The notes: generated from the sequence alone by a model not told the origin. 64,000 nt of DNA from Rhodococcus sp. 14-2470-1b (GCF_002259415.1 NZ_NPFY01000035.1:235171-299170), one strand, 5' to 3'; numbered from the stretch's first letter, positions 32,901 through 42,170 are shown. A program made the numbers and translations.

Positions 32901-34900
32901 CGCCCGGTTCCGCTCGGGGGTTCGTAGCCTCGGCGGGACGCACCGGGCGCGTTCTCGATGCTCTCGCGCTTCGCTTTCGCCGACGACTGCAGCTGCCAGG
33001 GAACGCTCGTCACCATCACTCCCGGCTGGAACAGCAACCGACTCTTGAGGCGCAGTGCGCTCTGGTTGTGCAGAATCTGCTCCCACCAGTGCCCGACGAC
33101 GTATTCCGGTATGAAGACCGTGACCACGTCGCGCGGCGAGTCGCGTCGTACGCGTTTGACGTAGTCGAGGACCGGCTTGGTGATTTCCCGGTACGGGGAT
33201 TCGACCACCTTGAGTGGCACGGTGACATCGCTGGCCTCCCACTCCTTGACCAGTTGACGGGTGTCCGGCTCGTCGACGTTGACGGTGATGGCTTCCAGGG
33301 TGTCCGGGCGGGTCGCGCGGGCGTACGCCAACGCACGAAGGGTCGGCATGTGCAGCTTGGACACCAGCACGATCGAATGCGTGCGGCTGGGCAGCACGCC
33401 ATCCCATTCCTCGTCCTCGAGTTCACGGGCGACCGTGTCGTAGTGCTTGCGGATCAGGCTCATCAGACCGAACGCCGCGAACATGGCGACGATGGCGATC
33501 CATGCACCGGCCGCGAACTTGGTGATGAGCACGATGACGAGGACCGTGGCGGTGAGCCCGAGTCCGACACTGTTGACGATGCGTGAGCGAAACATTCGGC
33601 GACGCTGTTCGGGATCCTGTTCCACACGCAGCAACCGCGTCCAGTGCCGGATCATGCCGGTTTGGCTCAGGGTGAAGGACACGAACACACCGACGATGTA
33701 GAGCTGGATGAGCTTGGTCACTTCGGCGTCGAACACGACGACGAACGCGATCGCGGCGGCGGACAGGAAGAGAATTCCGTTGCTGAACGCAAGGCGGTCA
33801 CCACGGGTGTGGAACTGGCGCGGGAGATACCGGTCCTGGGCGAGAACCGAACCGAGTACCGGAAATCCGTTGAACGCGGTGTTGGCGGCGAGGACGAGAA
33901 TGAGTGCGGTCACGACGGTGATGAAGAAGAACCCGATCGGGAACCCGTGGAAGACCGCCTCGGCGAGTTGCGCGATGAGTGTCTTCTGCTGGTAGCCGTC
34001 CGGCGCTCCTACCAGCTGTTCGCTCGGCTCGAGCGCGTACTTGATGCCGATCTTCTCGGCCAGAAGGATGATTCCCATCAACAGCGTGATGCCGATTCCA
34101 CCGAGCATGAGCAACGTCGTCGCCGCGTTGCGTGACTTCGGCTTACGGAAGGCCGGCACACCGTTGCTGATCGCTTCGACTCCGGTGAGCGCCGCGCAGC
34201 CCGACGAGAAGGCTCGGGCTATCAGGAACGCGAACGCGATGCCGTAGAGGTGGGAATCCTCGGCTTTCAGCTCGAAGCCCGACGACTCGGCGTGCAGTTC
34301 GTCTCCGAGCACGTAGACGCGGAACAGGCCCCACCCGAGCATCACGAACATTCCGATCATGAATGCATAGACCGGCACAGCGAACGCAGCTCCGGACTCG
34401 CGGATGCCGCGCAGATTGATCGACGTGATCAGCACGATCGCCAGGACCGCGAACAGAACCTTGTGCTGAGCTACGAACGGGATGGCGGATCCGATGTTCG
34501 ACGCTGCCGCCGACACCGACACTGCAACCGTCAGCACGTAGTCGACGAGCAGCGCGCTTCCCACCGTGAGTCCGGCGGTCGGTCCGAGATTGACCGTCGC
34601 GACCTCGTAGTCGCCGCCGCCCGACGGATAGGCATGCACGTTCTGTCGATAGCTCGCGACGACGACGGCCATGACGACGCACACCGCGAGCCCGATCCAC
34701 GGAGTGAAGGCGTACGCGGAGATGCCGGCGACCGACAGTACGAGGAAGATCTCCTCCGGTGCGTACGCCACCGACGACATGGCGTCGGAGGCGAACACCG
34801 GCAGCGCGATCCTCTTGGGGAGCAAGGTGTGACCGAGCTTGTCGCTTCGGAACGGTCTACCGAGCACGAGCCGCTTCGCGGCGGTCGAGAGCTTGGACAC
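32897..34900 (-). CDS. APC superfamily amino acid/cation permease
   Basis: A 667-aa membrane protein. About twelve transmembrane helices fill residues 30-470 (IALPVFASDAMSSVAYAPEEI is the conserved start of this group), followed by a soluble C-terminal domain of about 180 residues. Related proteins transport amino acids or potassium. Divergence from two TrkA proteins makes a potassium-linked role attractive, by inference. GTG 34900 follows TACGCT by 6 nt; the upstream 36 codons in frame lack support. The position matches Rv2690c. Confidence 0.85.
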   Translation of the reverse strand: MSKLSTAAKRLVLGRPFRSDKLGHTLLPKRIALPVFASDAMSSVAYAPEEIFLVLSVAGISAYAFTPWIGLAVCVVMAVVVASYRQNVHAYPSGGGDYEVATVNLGPTAGLTVGSALLVDYVLTVAVSVSAAASNIGSAIPFVAQHKVLFAVLAIVLITSINLRGIRESGAAFAVPVYAFMIGMFVMLGWGLFRVYVLGDELHAESSGFELKAEDSHLYGIAFAFLIARAFSSGCAALTGVEAISNGVPAFRKPKSRNAATTLLMLGGIGITLLMGIILLAEKIGIKYALEPSEQLVGAPDGYQQKTLIAQLAEAVFHGFPIGFFFITVVTALILVLAANTAFNGFPVLGSVLAQDRYLPRQFHTRGDRLAFSNGILFLSAAAIAFVVVFDAEVTKLIQLYIVGVFVSFTLSQTGMIRHWTRLLRVEQDPEQRRRMFRSRIVNSVGLGLTATVLVIVLITKFAAGAWIAIVAMFAAFGLMSLIRKHYDTVARELEDEEWDGVLPSRTHSIVLVSKLHMPTLRALAYARATRPDTLEAITVNVDEPDTRQLVKEWEASDVTVPLKVVESPYREITKPVLDYVKRVRRDSPRDVVTVFIPEYVVGHWWEQILHNQSALRLKSRLLFQPGVMVTSVPWQLQSSAKAKRESIENAPGASRRGYEPPSGTGR

Positions 34901-34906
34901 CGTGAA

Positions 34907-34912
34907 AGCGTA
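34907..34912 (-). promoter_or_regulatory. TANNNT -10 box upstream of the APC permease
   Basis: TACGCT (minus strand) ends 6 nt before the GTG at 34900. Confidence 0.5.
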
Positions 34913-35092
34913 AGCCGTCCGAATCGAATCACGACATCGGTGCACCCGAACTCGCCGATTCGCTCGACACGCAACCCGATTTGTCCAACTCGGCGACGGC
35001 CGATGCATCCCGACGCTCGATCCGTGCGTCCCCGACCGTTACGTTGGTGCAGAGCGAGCGCCGAGAAGAAGAATCCGAATGGAGTTGGATCT

Positions 35093-35758
35093 GTGTACGT
35101 AGTGGTGATGGGATGCGGGCGGGTGGGCGCGTCGCTGGCCGGTGCTCTGCAGAGAATCGGCCACGAGGTGGCCGTCATCGACCGTGACGAGACGGCGTTT
35201 CTCAGACTCGATCCCGCGTTCGACGGCCACCGAGTCATCGGAATGGGCTTCGACCGCGACGTTCTGACGAAGGCAGGCATCGAGAAGGCCGAGGCGTTCG
35301 CCGCAGTGTCGTCCGGCGACAACTCGAACATCATCTCCGCGCGCGTGGCTCGTGAGACGTTCGGTGTCGAGCGGGTCGTCGCACGGATCTACGACGCCAA
35401 GCGCGCCGCGGTGTACGAGCGGCTCGGGATCCCGACGGTGGCCACCGTCCCGTGGGCGACCGACCGTTTCCTGCACAACCTCCTGCGGGACGACCCGACG
35501 ACGAAATGGCGTGACCCGTCGGGCAACGTCGCCGTCGTGCTTCTCGATTTCCACGAGGGGTGGATCGGGAGGAAAGTATCCGTACTCGAGGAGTCGACGA
35601 GGTCGCGGGCTGCGTTCATCATCCGGTTCGGCACCGGGCTGCTGCCGGACAAGAAAACCGTCATCCAGTCCGACGACGAGATCTACGTGGCCGCGGTGTC
35701 CGGCACGGTCGCCGAAGCCATCGCGCTCGCGTCCAATCCCCCACCGTCCGACGACTGA
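35093..35758 (+). CDS. TrkA family potassium uptake regulatory protein (CeoB-like)
   Basis: A 221-aa cytoplasmic TrkA protein. The RCK N-domain begins at once with VVVMGCGRVGASLAGAL; the NAD-binding acidic residue is in VAVIDRDE, and a TrkA-C domain follows. It should gate a potassium channel or transporter in response to nucleotides. GTG 35093 has GGAG 8-9 nt upstream. It is 43 bp from a second TrkA gene; paired TrkA genes (Rv2691-Rv2692) are the mycobacterial order. The partner pore protein is not in the window unless it is the divergent permease. Confidence 0.9.
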   Translation: MYVVVMGCGRVGASLAGALQRIGHEVAVIDRDETAFLRLDPAFDGHRVIGMGFDRDVLTKAGIEKAEAFAAVSSGDNSNIISARVARETFGVERVVARIYDAKRAAVYERLGIPTVATVPWATDRFLHNLLRDDPTTKWRDPSGNVAVVLLDFHEGWIGRKVSVLEESTRSRAAFIIRFGTGLLPDKKTVIQSDDEIYVAAVSGTVAEAIALASNPPPSDD

Positions 35759-35801
35759 CGCCTCGCCCGACATTCGCCCTCGACACGAAACTGAGGACAC
35801 C

Positions 35802-36470
35802 ATGAGAGTTGCCATCGCCGGTGCCGGAGCTGTCGGCAGATCCATTGCTCGCGAACTCATTCGCGGCGAGCACAGCGTCATGCTCCTCGAACGCAAACTC
35901 GATCACCTCGACCGCGACGCGATTCCCGAGGCGGAATGGGTTCTCGCCGACGCCTGTGAACTGGCACTGCTCGAGGCCTCCCACCTCGAGCAGTACGACG
36001 TGGTCATCGCGGCAACGGGCGACGACAAGGCCAACCTCGTCCTGAGCCTGCTGGCGAAGACGGAGTTCGGCGTCAATCGTGTTGTCGCGCGGGTCAACGA
36101 TCCTCGTAACGAATGGCTGTTCGACGCATCGTGGGGCGTGGACGTCGCGGTGTCGACGCCCCGAATGCTGGCGTCGCTGGTCGAGGAAGCGGTGTCGGTG
36201 GGCGATCTCGTTCACCTGATGACATTCCGAAAAGGTCAGGCGAACCTGGTGGAGGTCACGCTTCCGGAAAACACGGCGCTCGCCGGCAAGCCGGTCCGCA
36301 AGCTGTCGCTGCCCCGTGACGCCGCTTTGGTGACCATTCTGCGCGGCGGTCGAGTCATCGTTCCGCAGCAGGACGATCCGCTAGAAGGAGGGGACGAGTT
36401 GCTGTTCGTCGCCTCGAAAGAAGTCGAGGACGAACTACGCGCAGCCGTCGGCCTGTCCAAGTTGGGGTGA
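35802..36470 (+). CDS. TrkA family potassium uptake protein (CeoC-like)
   Basis: A 222-aa paralogue of the upstream TrkA protein. It has AIAGAGAVGRSIARELI at residues 4-20, a conserved VVIAATGDDKANLVLSLLAK block, and a clear TrkA-C domain (LPENTALAGKPVRKLSLP to DELLFVASKE). ATG 35802 has a GAGG site. The two probably form a hetero-oligomeric gating ring. It ends 18 bp from the convergent DUF3159 gene. Confidence 0.9.
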   Translation: MRVAIAGAGAVGRSIARELIRGEHSVMLLERKLDHLDRDAIPEAEWVLADACELALLEASHLEQYDVVIAATGDDKANLVLSLLAKTEFGVNRVVARVNDPRNEWLFDASWGVDVAVSTPRMLASLVEEAVSVGDLVHLMTFRKGQANLVEVTLPENTALAGKPVRKLSLPRDAALVTILRGGRVIVPQQDDPLEGGDELLFVASKEVEDELRAAVGLSKLG

Positions 36471-36488
36471 CGCGCCACTCCCGCTGAG

Positions 36489-37142
36489 TTACTTGATCTC
36501 TCGGTGCTCGGCGGACTCGTTGTCGAGCGCATTGTCGGCGCGCCGCACGGCCCAGAAGGTCACCAGTAGCGCGACGCCTGTCAGCGGCCATCCCATGCCG
36601 ATACGGGCGGCGGCGAGCCACCCCGTCTGGTCGGCGTCGTAGAGTTGCGACTGCACGAGATACCGTGCGCCGAACACCACCGCCCAGGCGAACGTCGCGA
36701 TGTCGTACGAGACGACGGCACGACTGCTGCGACGCCACGCGGTGCCCTTGCCGTTCAGATACCCCCAGACGACACCGACGAGCGGCCACCGGACGATCAT
36801 CGACAGCACGAATGCACCCGCGTAGGCAAGGGAAGTGTAGATGCCGAACAGGAAGTAGCCCTTGGCATCTCCGGTGCGGTACGCGATGAACGCACAGATA
36901 CCGACTCCGAAGAACCCGGAAATCGCCGGCTGAACCGGCGCCTTCGTGACCAGTCGCCACACCATGACGGCGAGTGCAACACCGAGCGCCGTCCAGATGG
37001 CGACCGTCAGGTCGAAGAAACTGTTGGCCGGGACGAAGGCGATGACGGGCAGCGTGGACGCCACCACGCCGCTCAGCCCACCCATCTGTTCAAGGATGGT
37101 CTGCTTGCGTTCCTCGGCCTCTGGCCTGTCGCTCTCGGTCAC
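36489..37142 (-). CDS. DUF3159 domain-containing membrane protein
   Basis: A 217-aa protein with five or six hydrophobic segments and a short charged N-terminus (EERKQTILEQMGGLSGVVASTLPV). DUF3159 is an actinobacterial family without known function; its place after the trkA pair is conserved (Rv2693c). The start is GTG 37142. No catalytic motif is apparent. Confidence 0.85.
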   Translation of the reverse strand: MTESDRPEAEERKQTILEQMGGLSGVVASTLPVIAFVPANSFFDLTVAIWTALGVALAVMVWRLVTKAPVQPAISGFFGVGICAFIAYRTGDAKGYFLFGIYTSLAYAGAFVLSMIVRWPLVGVVWGYLNGKGTAWRRSSRAVVSYDIATFAWAVVFGARYLVQSQLYDADQTGWLAAARIGMGWPLTGVALLVTFWAVRRADNALDNESAEHREIK

Positions 37143-37188
37143 GATGTCGAGGGTGCCACACCGTCACCTGCGGACGGCGGCAAGGGCG

Positions 37189-37566
37189 TCAGGAGTCGTC
37201 GCGCAGTTCGTAGTATGGGTTGTAGACGATCTTCCGGCCGTCGCGAACCCCTACTCTGCCCCGAATCAGCACGGTCTTGCCCGGCTCGATTCCCGGGATC
37301 TTGCGACGGCCGATCCACACGAGCGTCACCGGGTCGGTTCCGTCGAAGAACTCCGCTTCGATGTTGGCGTTCGCGGCCTTGGAGCAGGCCTCCACACTGC
37401 GCAGACGTCCGAGCATGGTGACTTCGTCACCGCGGGAACAATCACACGCGCGTTGAGCGCCGGATGCCTCCGCCGACTCCGCCATCTCCTGTGCGTCGAG
37501 GCTGTCGACGTCCTCGGTCAATTTCCGGGTGAGTTTGCGGAAATACCCTGCGGCAGCGGGTGCCAT
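37189..37566 (-). CDS. OB-fold nucleic-acid-binding domain protein
   Basis: A 125-aa soluble protein. The second half is a single OB fold (GDEVTMLGRLRSVEA to TVLIRGRVGVRDGRKIVYNPYYEL). ATG 37566 is preceded by AGGAG. Position and size match Rv2694c. The role is unknown; it is most likely a small RNA- or DNA-binding protein. It lies 46 bp before the DUF3159 start on the same strand and could be cotranscribed with it. Confidence 0.85.
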   Translation of the reverse strand: MAPAAAGYFRKLTRKLTEDVDSLDAQEMAESAEASGAQRACDCSRGDEVTMLGRLRSVEACSKAANANIEAEFFDGTDPVTLVWIGRRKIPGIEPGKTVLIRGRVGVRDGRKIVYNPYYELRDDS

Positions 37567-37741
37567 GGTGCGCTCCTGAAAGCATCTGCGAAGTTGTGCC
37601 ACGTCATGCGGCGTGGCTCCTGGCCACTGTAACCCCGGCGCGACGGTTAAGTCCAAGCGCGCGGTGCCGTGTTCGGACTCCCGACTCGTGCAGCACCCTC
37701 GGTCGTCGACAACGCCGGACGGACGTGGACAATTCCGAGTC

Positions 37742-38443
37742 ATGGATACCTGGCCCGCGCACGCCGTCGTCCTGCCCGGCACCGGCTCCGACGCTGCGTT
37801 CGCCGCCGAGGCGTTCGCGGACGCACTCGCCTTGGCAGGGACGCACACCACCGCCGTCGAACCGGACCCGACGCGGGTAGTCGAGTCGTACGAAAACGCC
37901 CTCGAACTGGCCGCCCTCCAGCACGGCCCCATCATCGTCGGAGGCGTGTCGATCGGGGCGGCAGTGGCCGCGGCGTGGGCTCTCCGCAATCCCGAGCACG
38001 TCTTCGGGATCCTGGCGGCGCTACCTCCGTGGCTCGGTTCGGCGCACGGCGCGCCCGCTGCTCTCAGCGCGGTGTACACCGCGACAGCGCTGCGGAGGGA
38101 CGGGCTCGGCGCTGTCGTCGACGCCATGGCGGCCACCTCTCCTGCCTGGCTCGCATCGACGCTGCGCCGGTCGTGGACTTCGCAGTGGCCGGATCTTCCG
38201 TCGGCACTCGACGAGGCTGCTGGCTACACGGCCCCGGAGCTCTCCGAACTCGCCCGATCGACAACGAGAACATCCATCGTGGCGGCCGTCGACGATCCAG
38301 TTCATCCACACGACGTGGCGATCGCCTGGCACGGCACCATCGCCCGATCCTCGCTGGCGACGGTCACGCTGGCCGAGATCGGTGCGGATCCGTCCATTCT
38401 CGGTCGACGTGCGGTGGAGGGGCTGTCGACCATCGGCGTGTGA
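37742..38443 (+). CDS. Alpha/beta hydrolase
   Basis: A 233-aa small alpha/beta hydrolase. The nucleophile elbow is GGVSIGAAVAA (Ser near residue 69). A candidate acid is in AAVDDPVHPHD, with the catalytic histidine probably in that same segment or near IAWHG. There is no signal peptide. ACAAT 8 nt upstream of ATG 37742 may be a degenerate -10 box. It corresponds by position to Rv2695. The substrate is unknown. Confidence 0.8.
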   Translation: MDTWPAHAVVLPGTGSDAAFAAEAFADALALAGTHTTAVEPDPTRVVESYENALELAALQHGPIIVGGVSIGAAVAAAWALRNPEHVFGILAALPPWLGSAHGAPAALSAVYTATALRRDGLGAVVDAMAATSPAWLASTLRRSWTSQWPDLPSALDEAAGYTAPELSELARSTTRTSIVAAVDDPVHPHDVAIAWHGTIARSSLATVTLAEIGADPSILGRRAVEGLSTIGV

Positions 38444-38464
38444 GCCGCTCCACCGACCGTTCCG

Positions 38465-39337
38465 TCAACCCAACTGCTGCATCGCGGATCCGGAGGTACC
38501 GCGCCGGGGACCTTCCGTCGGACCGACGGGGTTCGGCGGCCCAGCCTGCGGCGCTGCCTGACCCCCGGCTTGCTGCGCTCCGGCTTGCTGCGCTCCAGCT
38601 TGCTGCGCGCCGGCTTGCTGTGCTCCGGCTTGCTGTGCAGCGGCCTGTTGCTGTTGTTGAGCGGCAGCCAACTGCGCCAGCAGAGCCTGCGGGAGAACGA
38701 CCGGGAGGGGTGTACGGACCGGATGGGGATCGCTGCCTCGGTCGACGACCGTCTGCGACAGCACGTCGCGAGCGATCGCCACGAGTGGCGAATCGGCACC
38801 GACAGCGCCCGACGGGCCTGCGAGCACGCAACGAACCATCCACCGGTACCCGTCGACGCCGATGAAACGCAGGTCCGCGTTCGCCGTGACGCCGTGTAGT
38901 TCCCGCCCCCACGGCCCGGTTTCGACGGAGACCTCCGACTGATCACCTCGCAACGAACCCGCGAGGTCCGCGGCAACCTCGCGCCACTGGCCTGGCGACT
39001 TCGGGGCGGCGTACGCCGCGATGGTGATGCGGCCGTACTGGGTGACCACGTGGACGGCCTGCGGCGCACCGGCCTGCGTCATCTCCACCTGAAGTTGCCC
39101 GCCGGCAGGAAGCGGCAGCAGAACCGAACCGAGGTCCAACCGAGTCGCTGCCAGGGTCTCGCGGTCCTCGTCGAGCTCCTCGAGGTCGAACGGACCCTGA
39201 TCGGCGGCACGATCCTGTGGATCGAGTGCGTCGTCGGTATCCCGACCGGTGGAGCCGATCTGCGCTTCGTCTGCCCCTTGGGCGTCCTCGTTGGGGGCAC
39301 CCGCTGCGTCTGCGTCCTTCTTGCGACGTCCGAACAT
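38465..39337 (-). CDS. DUF3710 domain-containing protein with AQQAG repeat tail
   Basis: A 290-aa protein. An acidic N-terminal region (residues 10-60) precedes the DUF3710 domain (about 60-235; note AYAAPKSPGQWREVAADLAGSLR). The C-terminus is low complexity: a glutamine run and five AQQAG pentapeptides. DUF3710 is an actinobacterial family of unknown function, always next to dut (Rv2696c). ATG 39337 lies 2 bp after the dut stop, so the pair is one transcript. Confidence 0.85.
   Translation of the reverse strand: MFGRRKKDADAAGAPNEDAQGADEAQIGSTGRDTDDALDPQDRAADQGPFDLEELDEDRETLAATRLDLGSVLLPLPAGGQLQVEMTQAGAPQAVHVVTQYGRITIAAYAAPKSPGQWREVAADLAGSLRGDQSEVSVETGPWGRELHGVTANADLRFIGVDGYRWMVRCVLAGPSGAVGADSPLVAIARDVLSQTVVDRGSDPHPVRTPLPVVLPQALLAQLAAAQQQQQAAAQQAGAQQAGAQQAGAQQAGAQQAGGQAAPQAGPPNPVGPTEGPRRGTSGSAMQQLG
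38567..38641. repeat. Five 15-bp tandem units encoding AQQAG
   Basis: Units GGCTTGCTGCGCTCC and close variants occupy 38567-38641, inside the DUF3710 gene. They stay in frame, so copy number can change without a frameshift. Confidence 0.8.
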
Positions 39338-39339
39338 GA

Positions 39340-39894
39340 TCAGCTCACTCCCTCTCGACTCGATGTGTCTGCCGCCGGCACAGAGGGCGTCAGACTGGAA
39401 TGACCACCACTCGACCCGTAGCCTCCGTCACCTCTGCTGGTCTCGTCGAGAGACTCGACCTCGGTGAACGTGACCAGTTCTACGCGCTGAACCAGCAACT
39501 GGGCGATGCGATCCCCGCGAACCAGGTCGATCGCATCGCGCGGATCCATGTTCACCAGGCAGACCTTGATTTCGCCTCGATAACCGGCATCGATGGTGCC
39601 CGGCGCATTGACGATGGACAGCCCCGACCGTGCAGCCAGACCCGAACGGGGATGGACGAGACCGACAGTGCCGAACGGGAGTGCAACCGCGATTCCGGTA
39701 CCGACGACCACACGCTCCCCCGGCGCGATCGAGGTGTCTGCGGTGATGTGCAGATCGACCCCCGCATCGCCTGCGTGCGCGCGGACCGGAAGAGGTAACT
39801 CTTTGTCCAGACGGATTACTCGGACCGCGCCGAGGGGCGCATCCGCCGACATCGCGGCACCGAACGTGCCGTCACTGCTGAAATCGTCACTCAC
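39340..39894 (-). CDS. dut: dUTP diphosphatase (dUTPase)
   Basis: A 184-aa trimeric dUTPase that hydrolyses dUTP to dUMP and pyrophosphate. All five motifs are present: AGDAGVDLH, HPRSGLAARSGLSI, NAPGTIDAGYRGEIKV, GDRIAQLLVQ and the C-terminal RGDGGYGSSGGH arm. The N-terminus is about 30 residues longer than the mycobacterial enzyme. GTG 39894 lies 8 nt after TAGTCT; GTG 39900 is too close to that box, and ATG at MSADAPLG further in is also possible. It is divergent from DUF3093 with 119 bp between. Confidence 0.94.
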   Translation of the reverse strand: MSDDFSSDGTFGAAMSADAPLGAVRVIRLDKELPLPVRAHAGDAGVDLHITADTSIAPGERVVVGTGIAVALPFGTVGLVHPRSGLAARSGLSIVNAPGTIDAGYRGEIKVCLVNMDPRDAIDLVRGDRIAQLLVQRVELVTFTEVESLDETSRGDGGYGSSGGHSSLTPSVPAADTSSREGVS

Positions 39895-39902
39895 GTGCAC
39901 TG

Positions 39903-39908
39903 AGACTA
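39903..39908 (-). promoter_or_regulatory. TANNNT -10 box upstream of dut
   Basis: TAGTCT (minus strand) ends 8 nt before the GTG at 39894. Confidence 0.5.
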
Positions 39909-40000
39909 CGCGCCGACCCACGACCGAACGCGGCCTCGTACGTGTTCCGGCGACAACTTTCCCGAGTGGAGCACCGACCGCTTGCCGTGCAGGCGCCAGC

Positions 40001-40006
40001 TACTCT
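40001..40006 (+). promoter_or_regulatory. TANNNT -10 box upstream of DUF3093
   Basis: TACTCT ends 7 nt before the GTG at 40014. Confidence 0.5.
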
Positions 40007-40013
40007 GGAGTAC

Positions 40014-40550
40014 GTGTCACAGAACTCTCGCCGCGACCTGCATCCCGACGCTTCGCCCGACCGCGGAGACGGTCGGCGCGTGGTGCACTCCGAGAAACTA
40101 TGGGTACCGCTGTGGTGGTGGCCGGTTGCCATGGCCGTCGGGGTCCTACTGGCTGCCGAGGTACACATGGGCGCCCCAGGACTGAGGGCCTGGCTCCCCT
40201 ACGTATTGGTCCTACCGTTCCCGATCTGGGCTCTGATCTGGCTCAGCCGCATGCGAGTCGAGGTCGAGAAGGACGCAGCAGGCGACGGTGAGCTCCGCGT
40301 CGGCAAGGCGCATCTACCTCTCGACGTGATCGCACGCGCTGCCGTCGTGCCCGCGACAGCAAAAAGTGCGGCACTGGGAAGGCAGTTGGATCCTCTTGCC
40401 TTCGTTCAACACCGCACTTGGGTCAGACAGATGGTTCTCGTCGTTCTCGATGATCCGGACGATCCCACACCCTATTGGTTGGTCAGTACCTCACGCCCCG
40501 ACGCGTTGGTATCGGCTCTGACGCGGCCCACCCCCGGAGATCACGCCTGA
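40014..40550 (+). CDS. DUF3093 domain-containing membrane protein
   Basis: A 178-aa protein with two transmembrane helices (about 38-56 and 64-82; KLWVPLWWWPVAMAVGVLLAAE opens the first). The cytoplasmic beta-rich domain ends in DPTPYWLVSTSRPDALVSAL. DUF3093 is conserved opposite dut in actinobacteria (Rv2698) and uncharacterised. GTG 40014 follows a -10 box by 7 nt. It ends 93 bp from the convergent DUF4193 gene. Confidence 0.85.
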   Translation: MSQNSRRDLHPDASPDRGDGRRVVHSEKLWVPLWWWPVAMAVGVLLAAEVHMGAPGLRAWLPYVLVLPFPIWALIWLSRMRVEVEKDAAGDGELRVGKAHLPLDVIARAAVVPATAKSAALGRQLDPLAFVQHRTWVRQMVLVVLDDPDDPTPYWLVSTSRPDALVSALTRPTPGDHA

Positions 40551-40643
40551 GCGCTCTCGGCCGCATCGTCTGCACCACCTGATCTGTGTGTCCTCGTCGG
40601 TCGGCGTGGTTCAGCTAGGTCGTTCGATTCCCGTCGACCGAAA

Positions 40644-40946
40644 TCACGCCGCGCAATCGCGGCAGACGAGAACGCCGTTGGCGTCGCTCGCCAGCCTGCT
40701 CCGGTGGTGTACCAGGAAGCAGCTCGAACAAGTGAATTCGTCTGCCTGCTTCGGAACCACCCGTACCGACAGCTCTTCGCCGGACAGATCGGCACCCGGG
40801 AGTTCGAACGACTCCGCTGTGTCCGACTCGTCCACGTCGACCACCGCGGACTGCGCCTCGTTGCGACGTGCCTTCAGCTCCTCGAGCGAATCCTCCGACA
40901 CATCGTCGGATTCTGTTCTTCTCGGTGCGTCGTAGTCGGTTGCCAT
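40644..40946 (-). CDS. DUF4193 family zinc-ribbon-like protein
   Basis: A 100-aa acidic protein. Four cysteines in two CxxC pairs near the C-terminus (FTCSSCFLVHHRS and LVCRDCAA) should bind zinc. The first 70 residues are rich in Glu and Asp. DUF4193 (Rv2699c) is conserved in mycolata and its function is unknown. The size and charge suit a protein- or RNA-polymerase-interacting factor, which is inference. Confidence 0.88.
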   Translation of the reverse strand: MATDYDAPRRTESDDVSEDSLEELKARRNEAQSAVVDVDESDTAESFELPGADLSGEELSVRVVPKQADEFTCSSCFLVHHRSRLASDANGVLVCRDCAA

Positions 40947-41485
40947 TGTCTTCTGTTACCCCTCGTCCTCGTGCGTGTTGTGCGGGTGGACACGTGCCGA
41001 TCGTTGCCTTCGGCCTGCTCCCGAGCCGCCTCCACCGTGTCTGATTCTCTGCGGCTGTTCTCTTCATTTGTGGGTGCTGCTCGCCAAGACATGCAGGCCG
41101 AACACCGCTGGTACTGCTCTACAACGGACGACCTCGATGCAAGGTGCCCGAGAAACTACCCGGGTAATGCCCGAACGTCCCAGGTTGAAACACGATCGAG
41201 ACATCGACACAGCGCTGCCGTCCACCACGGTGACTGCTCGGAATTCTCAGCACCGGGGCCGCCAGACAATAGCCGAAGCGAATGACATAGACGAAACCGC
41301 CTCACCGTCTGCCTCCACAATCACCTGACAAACCCCTTGAACACCTCGGACACGCCGGGCATTCCATGCCTGCGAAGGGCCATTCCCTCGGGTGAGCACT
41401 ACAGTGGGCTGGCGCGCGCAAGCATCGGTCCGAACCATCGTTGCCCGCGCGTTCGATCCTCGCGAACGAAAGGCGCATCGACACC
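40947..41485. other. Non-coding divergent gap between DUF4193 and cei
   Basis: These 539 bp hold no convincing gene on either strand; short open frames lack start context and codon bias. It should contain the promoters of both flanking genes. A TACAGT box at 41400-41405 is the best candidate for cei. Confidence 0.6.
41400..41405 (+). promoter_or_regulatory. Candidate -10 box upstream of cei
   Basis: TACAGT in CTACAGTGGGC, the same context as upstream of fadA. It would give a leader of about 75 nt. Confidence 0.35.
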
Positions 41486-42166
41486 GTGGTTTCTCTGATC
41501 ACCGAGGGCTCATCGTTCGACGATCGTGGGCGACCCTTCCGGCGACGCCGAGCACTGCCGATCGTCGCGGTGCTCGCAGTATTGGCACTTCTCGGCGTGT
41601 TCACGTGGATCCGTGTGTTCACCTCCGGTGAGACGGTCGCGGCCACCGTCGAGTGCAACGAACCGTCGACGGCCCCTGCCGACGACGGAACGGTGCCTGT
41701 TGCACTGGGTGAGCGGGTCGATCGCGAGACGCTCCTGGACACCGAACCTGCAGCCCTGTCCGCCACCAAGGTCCGAGTGTTCAACGCGAACGGCGAGCGC
41801 GGGCAGGCCGCGACCGTCGCCGCCGACCTGAGCGAATACGGATTCGCGAGTGCACCGGACGTACAGGTCGGCAACGACCCCGTGTACGTCGATCAGAACA
41901 TGCAGTGCCAGGGCCAGATTCGGTTCGGCGAGAACGGGAAAGCGGCGGCCAGTGCCGTATGGCTGGCGGCCCCCTGCGCGGAACTCATCCAGGACACACG
42001 CGCCGACGACACCGTCGATCTCGCGCTCGGAACGTACTTCAAGAATTTGCAGCCCAACGACGACGCCGAGTCGGTACTTCAGTCGCTGGCCGGGGTGACG
42101 CAGGGCTCCACCCCTGCGCCTCTGGACATCAGCCTGCTCGAAGCGGCGCGCACCGCACGCTGCTGA
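41486..42166 (+). CDS. cei: Envelope integrity protein Cei (LytR C-terminal domain)
   Basis: A 226-aa protein with a short cytoplasmic N-terminus (DDRGRPFRRRRALP), one transmembrane helix (about 27-48) and an extracytoplasmic LytR_C domain (KVRVFNANGERGQAATVAADL). The M. tuberculosis homologue Rv2700 is called Cei for cell-envelope integrity. LytR_C domains often accompany enzymes that attach glycopolymers to peptidoglycan, but no LCP catalytic domain is present here. GTG 41486 gives the usual start; the upstream extension to 41441 is poorly supported. A strong hairpin follows. Confidence 0.85.
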   Translation: MVSLITEGSSFDDRGRPFRRRRALPIVAVLAVLALLGVFTWIRVFTSGETVAATVECNEPSTAPADDGTVPVALGERVDRETLLDTEPAALSATKVRVFNANGERGQAATVAADLSEYGFASAPDVQVGNDPVYVDQNMQCQGQIRFGENGKAAASAVWLAAPCAELIQDTRADDTVDLALGTYFKNLQPNDDAESVLQSLAGVTQGSTPAPLDISLLEAARTARC

Positions 42167-42170
42167 GCCG

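Noticed and set aside
38567..38641. Possible CRISPR-like array
   Set aside because: The 15-bp units are contiguous without spacers and encode AQQAG in frame.
40947..41485. Possible small RNA or extra gene in the DUF4193-cei gap
   Set aside because: No hairpin-terminated transcript unit or coding-biased frame was visible; only promoter-like elements are supported.
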